DNA of 64,000 bases from Laccaria trichodermophora (Eukaryota > Basidiomycota > Agaricomycetes > Agaricales > Hydnangiaceae), in assembly GCA_018417955.1 (NCBI GenBank), contig JACTVC010000016.1:248001-312000 (forward strand), written 5' to 3'. Under the pieces are notes generated by a model, which saw nothing but the letters and a program-made list of their open reading frames with translations, ran no database searches and was not told where the DNA came from. Below are positions 56,163 through 64,000 of this stretch, piece after piece. How positions within the stretch are numbered: the first letter of the stretch is position 1; every line of letters starts with the position of its first letter. The translations under genes and the position numbers were made by a program.

Positions 56163-58515
56163 CTAGTCCAACCCTTCTAAATCCAACACGGCCAATGCAC
56201 TACCCCTCATAAGAGCTCCGGTATCTGAGTTGTCACCACCACTACAAATAGAGGTTGAGGACAACGAGATCAACAAGAGGGAGAATTAAATACATACGTG
56301 ACTTTCAAATAAAGTTCCGCCATGAACTTGTGGTATGTATTGACCTTCTTCTTCAACTTCGTTAAAGTCTCTACATGCCGATTGTATACCATCTTGAAAT
56401 TATCTCCTTCAAATTTCTTGGCTTTGGCTTTCTGACTGTCAGCGTTCTTCTTTCCCTTCTTGCCATCTTGCCATTCGTAGAGTGCAGTGAAGAACTTGTA
56501 TTATTATATCAGTAATAATCCTGACAACAATGAAGCTTACACTTACCACCATTGCGCTGAGGGCAACAATGGGAATTGTCAGCTCGGGTTCTTTGAGGGT
56601 CAGATGCGATGAAACGTAGTACTTCTTGAACTTGTATCCGAAGCCTGTCAGACCATTGAAGAAAGCCATCTTGATGAGATCAATGAGACCTGGGTTGAGG
56701 AAGATTTGGATGTCGGTGAGGGAATTTTTGACCATCCAGACAGGCTCGATGACAAGAGTCAGGTCATATATTGAAAGGAAAGAAAAAGAACGTACCTTGC
56801 CATCTTTATCCTCAGCCCAGTGCCCAGGATATACATACACATCATTCTCCATCAACGCGTGGACACATTGTGAACATCCATTGCCAATGCCGAGCTGGAA
56901 AATGGTGATCTGGTCTGTGGCCACACTTCGAAGCTGTCCACGGTGATGTGATAGACGATCAATGACCTATCAGAAGTGTATCGTCAAAGCGTTCAAAGGA
57001 GAGGTAAGTGAATCACGTACCCATTTGCCAATGTACCTGGTGAATTTTTCGTCGTTCAACAGGCGGCTGTTCAATGCCTTGTACTTAGCATCTTGCTTCC
57101 CCTCATCATCTTCAGTATTCTTGGCACACAGAACCTTGACTGCTTCTGATAAGACTTGTCGTTTGTAAAGCATACTTTGATGAAGTTCCGGCCAGGTGCA
57201 TTCTATGACTAAAGTCTTCTCCACGATTCGAATGGCCTCGTGACAGACCACCTGGATAAGGTCAGTCTGCTGGGTAAGAGCACCCACCCTCAGTTGAAGG
57301 GCCTTGGGCCAATTGTCTTCAGGTATGGTCTTGTCGTCGTCATCGTCACTTGCGATCGTGGCAGCGTGCACTTTCAATTTTGATTTTTGAACCGTGGAGC
57401 GTTCGGCTTGAGTTGTAGGGCGCTAAAAGAGATTATCAGTGATGAAGGAGTTCAAGATTGAGAGAAGAAAGTACATACTTCAGCATTGAACGCAGCATCA
57501 CGCTTGCGGGGACGCTGAGAGAAATGATTGAGTATGATGTTAGTTAGATATAACATATATACGAAGCTCACCTGGCTAGACTTCAACCACTTAGAACCTC
57601 GAGAAGTAACGGAAACGTGGGGAGGGACGGTGTCGTTCTCGTCAATTTCCTCTTCACCCGAATCACCTGCATCGTCAAACAGCCCTTTGGATTCCGATGT
57701 GGGTGGTCGTGAAGCTTCTGAGCTAGATGCTTGCCTGCCACGATCAGACTTGGTAGTGGTGTTAATGACATCGTCATCGTTGTTGAACAACGAGGCTGCA
57801 TTGTGATCTGCAGCCTGGGGCAGCTAGGACGAAGAAGATCAGTTCAAGACATATGTGAGAACAAAGTACGTCACCTCGTCATTGTACAATTGCCTGATGT
57901 CTCTCTCGGTCATCCGGGCAACGTCAAACTCATTATCATCTTCATCGTCGTCTTCATTGTCACTATCATCGGACTTGTCGGAGTGCCCTTGACTGTCATC
58001 GGAATGAAGTGATAACGATTCGTCTGAGCCATCGTCCTCAATCGGTTTCGTTTGCTTGATCTTCGGGGTTGGCTTGCCCTTCGTCGGAACTTCTGTTGAA
58101 AGATTGTATATACAGATGGAAAGGTAATAGACAGTACACACCTTTGTGGACGTTGTTGTAGATGTCAGAGTTTGAGGTAGAGGGTGTGACCGCTATCAAA
58201 TCAAATCAACAAAGCATGAGTGATTCTTCCAAATAAGTACCTTTTTGAGACTTGGTGCTAGCCCTTGTTGCCTCACTCCCACCAGCCTGCTCATGCTTGC
58301 TCTCACCCACCTCACGTCTTTCTTTCTGCAGCCTCTTACAAGGCTGCTTTTCTATTCAATAAGCATGACAATGAGCTCAACAGCCACGTCATCATGTACC
58401 ACAACGTACCGTCATCTGACCTTTTCCGCTCGCCTTTGTCATGGTTATCCAGGCTGGGTGAGCGAGGTCTCTTTCTTCTCTCTGCTTCATACCATGCTAA
58501 CACATATTTTGGAGT
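56163..58515 (-). CDS. DUF6532-type protein, 11 exons, 5' end truncated by repeat
   Basis: Eleven minus-strand exons join in phase: (58,515)-58,410; 58,349-58,241; 58,192-58,142; 58,092-57,875; 57,823-57,573; 57,514-57,479; 57,422-57,021; 56,966-56,796; 56,744-56,547; 56,494-56,298; 56,241-56,163. The N-terminal half is disordered (Asp/Ser runs, KRPRSPSLDNHDKGERKR). The C-terminal half is the helical domain I associate with DUF6532 of agaricomycetes: RLLNDEKFTRYIGKWV, NPGLIDLIKMAFFNGLTGFG, YVSSHLTLKEPELTIPIVAL, TALYEWQDGKKGKK and a final helix with HVETLTKLKKKVNTYHKFMA. The last residues LAVLDLEGLD precede TAG. The molecular role of the family is unknown. There is no in-frame ATG in exon 1 before the sequence turns into the palindrome repeat at about 58,516, so the gene has lost its start or uses an exon beyond the repeat. 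The 3' splice site of the 56,744 exon is the least certain. Confidence 0.75.
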
Positions 58516-58590
58516 GGTAGCTACCACTTTTATGATAAAATACAGTCAAGTGCCTGCACAACTTTTTGGTAAATGGCACTGTGGTCTATC
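58516..58590. repeat. duplicated palindrome-inner segment
   Basis: 58,524-58,590 repeats 58,737-58,806 (TACCACTTTTTATGATAAAA then TACAGTCAAGTGCCTGCACA). It forms the junction with the DUF6532-type gene. Confidence 0.7.
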
Positions 58591-59749
58591 CAGGTAGCCA
58601 ATGAAATTTCCAATGATATTGCCCAGGTTTCTAATGAAAATTGCAATGATATCAGCCAAGTAGCTAATGAAATTTCCAATAATATCACCCAGATATCTAA
58701 TGAAAATCACAATGATATCGGCCAGGTAACCACTAGTATCTACCACTTTTTATGATAAAATACAGTCAAGTGCCTGCACAACTTTTTGGTAAATGGCACT
58801 GTGGTCTTATGAAATGAGAAACATGGGGGAAATCTAATGAAACATGTTTCATTTTTGGCCCAGACCATTTCATATATATCTCATTGTTTCCCTAGCAATA
58901 TTTCTTTGCCATTTCTTTCCCATTTCATTGGCTGACTGGCTATATTTCTTTTCCATTTCATTGGTTGCCTGGCCATATTTTTTTTCTATTTCATTGTTTC
59001 CCTAGCAATATTTCTTCACCATTTCTTTCCCATTTCATTCATATTTCATTTCCATTTCATTGTTTCCCTAGTAATATTTCTTTGCCATTTCTTTGGCTGC
59101 CTAGCCATATTTCTTTCCCATTTCTTTTCTTTTCCATTTCATTGTTTCCCTAGCAATATTTCTTTGTCATTTCTTTCCCATTTCATTGGCTGCCTGGCTA
59201 TATTTCTTTCCCATCTTGTCAGGGTCCATCCAATGGGTCATCAGGAGGGTGGTCACATGACCAATTTCCTAAAATAGTCAAAATACAAAATCAATAGCCC
59301 TGAATTGTAGCTTTCAGAATCTGTTTGAATTATGTTCTAAAGTGCTCTCATTGTGGAGATATGAGGCAAATGAATTTTCACAGTGCCAGCTTTTTTCAAC
59401 CTTTTTGTCTTTTTCTCCAGGAAAACAACACCAAACAATATAATTTTAACATATTCAGAAAGCTAAGAAAAGGGGCTACAATTATCATATCATAGAAAAT
59501 TTGACTCAAAAAGGAAGGTGCATAGCCTAAAAGGGAAATGCACACTAGTAGACTACAAAAGGCAGACATAGACTAGAAATTTTACCAATAGGTTTACCAT
59601 TAGATTACAAAAGTCAGACATAGAATACAAAAATGAGTAATGCACTACAAAAGACTACAAACAGCTGGACATAGACTACAAAGTTTACTAAGGGGCTATG
59701 ACAGACTTCAAGAGTTGGACATACACTACAAAATCCGCTTTTCTCATTA

Positions 59750-60600
59750 CAAAAGTTGTAGTGTCTGCTTTTTTCATTACAGCAGTTTGTAGTGTCCGCT
59801 TTTTTTATTACAACAGTTTGTAGTGTCTGCTTTTTCCATTACAACAGTTTGTAGTGTCCACTTTTTTTATTACAACAGTTTCTAATGTCCGCTTTTTTCA
59901 TTACAACAGTTTGTAGTGTCCGCTTTTTTTATTACAACAGTTTGTAGTGTCCGCTTTTTTCATTACAACAGTTTGTAGTGTCCGCTTTTTTTATTACAAC
60001 AGTTTGTAGTGTCCGCTTTTTTCATTACAACAGTTTGTAGTGTCCGCTTTTTTTATTACAACAGTTTGTAGTGTCCGCTTTTTTCATTACAACAGTTTGT
60101 AGTGTCCGCTTTTTTTATTACAACAGTTTGTAGTGTCCGCTTTTTTCATTACAACAGTTTGTAGTGTCCAATTTTTTTACTGCAACAGTTTGTAGTGTCC
60201 GCTTTTTTCATTACAACAGTTTGTAGTGTCCGCTTTTTTCATTACAACAGTTTGTAGTGTCCGCTTTTTTCATTACAACAGTTTCTAGTGTCTGCTTTTT
60301 TCATTACAACAGTTTGTAGTGTCCAATTTTTTAATTGCAACAGTTTGTAGTGTCCAATTCTTTTATTGCAACAGTTTGTAGCATCCGCTTTTTTCATTAC
60401 AACAGTTTGTAGCATCCAATTTTTTTATTGCAACATTTTTTAGTGTCTGCTTTTTTAGACTACAACAGTTTCTAGTGTCCATTTTTTTAGACTATAACAG
60501 TTTGTAGTCTTCGCTTTTTCAGACTACAACAGTGGGTCGAATCCACTTTTTTGGACTACAACAGTTTACAATATCCACTCTTTAAGACTACTAAGTTTGT
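59750..60600. repeat. 31-bp tandem array, left arm
   Basis: About 23 units of CAGTTTGTAGTGTCCGC followed by TTTTTTCATTACAA, alternating CATTACAA and TATTACAA variants in the middle. Units near the centre are more diverged. It retains one CpG per unit (TCCGC) in otherwise CpG-poor DNA. Confidence 0.9.
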
Positions 60601-61129
60601 AGTCTGCTTTTCTGACATTTAGTTTGTAGTAGGTATGGGTTTATGACATGTGAGATGAATTGACTCTGCCAGTCATGCCCAACTTGTTGTCTTTCACATC
60701 AGTGGAGCCTGTCTCTCTTTTCAGCTGACCAGCCACTATCCCATCTCTCTGGACTCAGTCAAACATCTACTGATATCAGTAGCTACTGTCCTATAATGAG
60801 TGTCTCTCATTGATCTTTTCTGTCAAGTCAAATTATGATAAGGTTTCACTGTTCAACCATTCATCCTAGCCAATCTTCACTGAAAGCCATTCAAGAGTAC
60901 TAGGGTGAATGATGAAAGGTTGTCTATTCCTATTATGTTCTTAGTCTACTCAGCTGAATACAAGCTGGAATCTGGTGAATCTTTTCCAGGTTGACCATAA
61001 GTAGAGCTGTTGTTCTTGAAAACACAGTGCAGGCTCCACTGGTATGAAAGCCAACAGTTGGGCATGACTGGCAAAAGTCAACTCATCTCACATGTCATAA
61101 ACCCATACCTACAAACTGAATTAGAAAAG

Positions 61130-61735
61130 CAGACTACAAACTTAGTAGTCTTAAAAAGTGGATATTGTAAACTGTTGTAGTCTAAAAAAGCAGACACTAG
61201 AAACTGTTGTAATAAAAAAAGTGAACACTAGAAACTGTTGGAATAAAAAAAGCAGACACTACAAATTGTTGCAATTAAAAAATTGGACACTACAAACTGT
61301 TGCAATTAAAAAATTGGACACTGCAAACTGTTGTAATGAAAAAAGCGGACACTACAAACTGTTGTAATGAAAAAAGCGGACACTACAAACTGTTGTAATA
61401 AAAAAAGCGGACACTACAAACTGTTGTAATGAAAAAAGCGGACACTACAAACTGTTGCAGTAAAAAAATTGGACACTACAAACTGTTGTAATGAAAAAAG
61501 CGGACACTACAAACTGTTGTAATAAAAAAAGCGGACACTACAAACTGTTGTAATGAAAAAAGCGGACATTAGAAACTGTTGTAATAAAAAAAGTGGACAC
61601 TACAAACTGTTGTAATGGAAAAAGCAGACACTACAAACTGTTGTAATAAAAAAAGCGGACACTACAAACTGCTGTAATGAAAAAAGCAGACACTACAACT
61701 TTTGTAATGAGAAAAGCGGATTTTGTAGTGTATGT
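61130..61735. repeat. 31-bp tandem array, right arm
   Basis: About 16 units, the inverted counterpart of 59,750-60,600 with fewer copies. A long open frame here is an artefact of the repeat. Confidence 0.9.
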
Positions 61736-62699
61736 CCAACTCTTGAAGTCTGTCATAGCCCCTTAGTAAACTTTGTAGTCTATGTCCAGCTGTTTGTAGT
61801 CTTTTGTAGTGCATTACTCATTTTTGTATTCTATGTCTGACTTTTGTAATCTAATGGTAAACCTATTGGTAAAATTTCTAGTCTATGTCTGCCTTTTGTA
61901 GTCTACTAGTGTGCATTTCCCTTTTAGGCTATGCACCTTCCTTTTTGAGTCAAATTTTCTATGATATGATAATTGTAGCCCCTTTTCTTAGCTTTCTGAA
62001 TATGTTAAAATTATATTGTTTGGTGTTGTTTTCCTGGAGAAAAAGACAAAAAGGTTGAAAAAAGCTGGCACTGTGAAAATTCATTTGCCTCATATCTCCA
62101 CAATGAGAGCACTTTAGAACATAATTCAAACAGATTCTGAAAGCTACAATTCAGGGCTATTGATTTTGTATTTTGACTATTTTAGGAAATTGGTCATGTG
62201 ACCACCCTCCTGATGACCCATTGGATGGACCCTGACAAGATGGGAAAGAAATATAGCCAGGCAGCCAATGAAATGGGAAAGAAATGACAAAGAAATATTG
62301 CTAGGGAAACAATGAAATGGAAAAGAAAAGAAATGGGAAAGAAATATGGCTAGGCAGCCAAAGAAATGGCAAAGAAATATTACTAGGGAAACAATGAAAT
62401 GGAAATGAAATATGAATGAAATGGGAAAGAAATGGTGAAGAAATATTGCTAGGGAAACAATGAAATAGAAAAAAAATATGGCCAGGCAACCAATGAAATG
62501 GAAAAGAAATATAGCCAGTCAGCCAATGAAATGGGAAAGAAATGGCAAAGAAATATTGCTAGGGAAACAATGAGATATATATGAAATGGTCTGGGCCAAA
62601 AATGAAACATGTTTCATTAGATTTCCCCCATGTTTCTCATTTCATAAGACCACAGTGCCATTTACCAAAAAGTTGTGCAGGCACTTGACTGTATTTTAT

Positions 62700-63150
62700 C
62701 ATAAAAAGTGGTAGATACTAGTGGTTACCTGGCCGATATCATTGTGATTTTCATTAGATATCTGGGTGATATTATTGGAAATTTCATTAGCTACTTGGCT
62801 GATATCATTGCAATTTTCATTAGAAACCTGGGCAATATCATTGGAAATTTCATTGGCTACCTGGGTAATATCATTGCAATTTTCATTAGAAACCTGGGCA
62901 ATATCATTGGAAATTTCATTAGCCACACGGGTGATATCATTGTGACTTTCATTAGCTACATGAGCAATATCATTGCAATTTTGCAAATGTAGCCCTGGGT
63001 ATTTCATTGTGATTTTTCAATAGATGCCCTGTGCATTTCATTGTGGTTTTTCAATTGATAGGCTGCACATTTCATTGCGATTTTTCAAATGTAGCCCTGG
63101 GTATTTCATTGTGATTTTTCAATGGATACCCAGGGCATGAATGCTTTGAA
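62700..63150. repeat. 33-bp minisatellite, right side
   Basis: Units such as AATGAAATTTCCAATGATAT then TGCCCAGGTTTCT (shown on the minus strand) repeat with period 33 to about 62,985. They are followed by about 130 bp of longer lines with TTTCATTGTGATTTTTCAAT. The left arm of the palindrome has only four or five units (58,595-58,735). Confidence 0.85.
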
Positions 63151-63154
63151 TACA

Positions 63155-63264
63155 GAACATCAGGCACTGCCTTCAGGGTCCACTTCAGGGTCCATCCCAA
63201 AAGGGAAATATCACCTGGTTTGACTAAAAAGTGAAGAAAACCAAGAGGAGAATGACTTTACCTA
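63155..63264. repeat. foldback flank duplicated from 50,881-50,990
   Basis: It is the reverse complement of the sequence following the foldback element at 50,880, including GGGAAATATCACCTGGTTTG and ACTAAAAAGTGAAGAAAACC. The flank therefore travels with the element. Confidence 0.8.
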
Positions 63265-64000
63265 TCAGGGTCCATGTAAGGGGATGTTGGGATGATGGTC
63301 ACATGACCAATTACCAAAAATGGTCAAAACTGAAAGTTGTAGCCCTACACTGTAGCTTCCCAAATCTGTTTGAATTATGTTCTGAAGTGCTTCTGTTGTA
63401 GAGATATGATGTAAAGGAATTTCAAAAGTGTTGCATTTTGTTTTTTTGTTTTTTGTGTGTTTCTCCATGAAAACAAAACCAAATAACATGATTTCAGTAT
63501 ATTTAGAAAGCTAAAAGAAAGGGCTACAATCATTGTATCATGGGAAAAATGACCAAAAAAGGAAGGTTCATGCCCTACTATAAGAGTCAGATATAGACTA
63601 CCAAGTTTACTGATAGACTACAAAAAAGTCGGACTTAAACTACAAAGTTTACTGATGGACTACAAACAACTACAAAAGTTGAACTTAGACTACAAAGTTT
63701 ACTAATACACTACAAAAGACTACAAAAGTTGGACTTACACTACAAAAGCTTGGACTTAGACTACAAAGTTAGGGTTAGGGTCAAAAGGTTATCCTGACTA
63801 CAAAGTTTGTAGTGTTCATTTTTTCATTAGAAAAGTTTGTATTGTGTGCTTTTTGAGACTACAACAGTTTGTAGTGTCCGCTTTTTCATTAGAAAGTTTG
63901 TAGTGTGCACTTTTTGAGACTACAAAGTTTGTAGTGTTTATTTTTTCATTAGAAAAGTTTGTAGTATGCACCTTTTGAGACTACAAGTTGCCATGTAGTT
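63265..64000. mobile_element. left half of a third foldback element, running off the window
   Basis: It begins TCAGGGTCCATGTAAGGGGA and follows the same arm as 50,565-50,880 reversed (GTTGTAGCCCTACACTGTAG, TTTGAATTATGTTCTGAAGT). GACTACAAAAGTT/AAAGTTTGTAGTGT tandem lines follow to the window end, with TTAGGGTTAGGG at about 63,770. No gene. Confidence 0.75.

Larger units (their letters stand above)
58590..62865. repeat. 4.3-kb palindrome with foldback element at its core
   Basis: The outer arms are near-perfect inverted copies. 58,801 pairs with 62,653 and 59,217 with 62,237, with no net indel between. The inner segments (60,631 with 61,110) still pair, but the arms differ by about 290 bp because the 31-bp arrays have different lengths. 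From outside in: 33-bp AATGAAATTTCC-type units, CATTTC/CCTAGCAATATTTC lines, a TCAGGGTCCATCCAATGGG foldback terminus, a conserved 300-bp arm, short GTAGTCT lines, the 31-bp array and a 320-bp unpaired centre. No coding region. Confidence 0.9.

Noticed and set aside
59750..61735. 31-bp repeats resembling a CRISPR array
   Set aside because: Units are head-to-tail with no unique spacers, they occur in inverted arms, and the organism is a eukaryote.

Overview
The window looks like nuclear DNA of a filamentous basidiomycete, most likely an agaricomycete. The genes carry many short introns of about 45-70 bp with GTRNGY donors and CAG/TAG acceptors. The recognisable families fit that assignment: a STAND/NLR protein with kinesin-light-chain-type TPRs, a DUF6532-type protein, a very large armadillo/HEAT protein, and remnants of a hAT transposase and LTR retroelements. 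I found no rRNA, tRNA or CRISPR array.

Two sequence worlds alternate. CpG-rich, host-like DNA occupies 1-19,730, about 42,060-48,520 (inside a retroelement) and about 54,350-58,515. Almost CpG-free, repeat-dominated DNA fills most of the rest. The changes are abrupt; one falls inside an exon of the NLR gene and two inside the LTR retrotransposon.

Layout: 1-6,300 holds small hypothetical genes and copy A of a 2.6-kb duplication. 6,556-13,166 (minus) is one intron-rich ARM/HEAT gene. 13,368-18,522 holds copy B of the duplication and two hypothetical minus-strand genes. 19,516-23,617 is the NLR with 19 nearly identical 42-residue TPRs. 23,600-42,000 is a repeat graveyard: a MITE-like element, a 2.2-kb palindrome, purine-tract composite repeats, a hAT remnant, a decayed mobile-type gene and a 33-bp minisatellite. 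41,678-49,996 is a young complete LTR element (two 619-bp LTRs differing at one base, 5-bp target duplication) with a 2,294-codon ORF in which I see no pol motifs. It is nested in a foldback element. 50,000-54,350 holds more composite repeats and a 1.2-kb transposon with a 7-bp target duplication. 56,163-58,515 is a DUF6532-type gene whose 5' end is cut by repeat. 58,590-62,865 is a 4.3-kb palindrome whose arms carry 31-bp tandem arrays, and 63,265-64,000 is the start of another foldback element.

Functionally the only coherent host theme is a fast-evolving NLR and a DUF6532 gene embedded in, or abutting, heavily rearranged and probably methylated repeats. The best candidates for something undescribed are the foldback family with minisatellite arms, the LTR element with its unusual giant ORF, and the sharp CpG boundaries.
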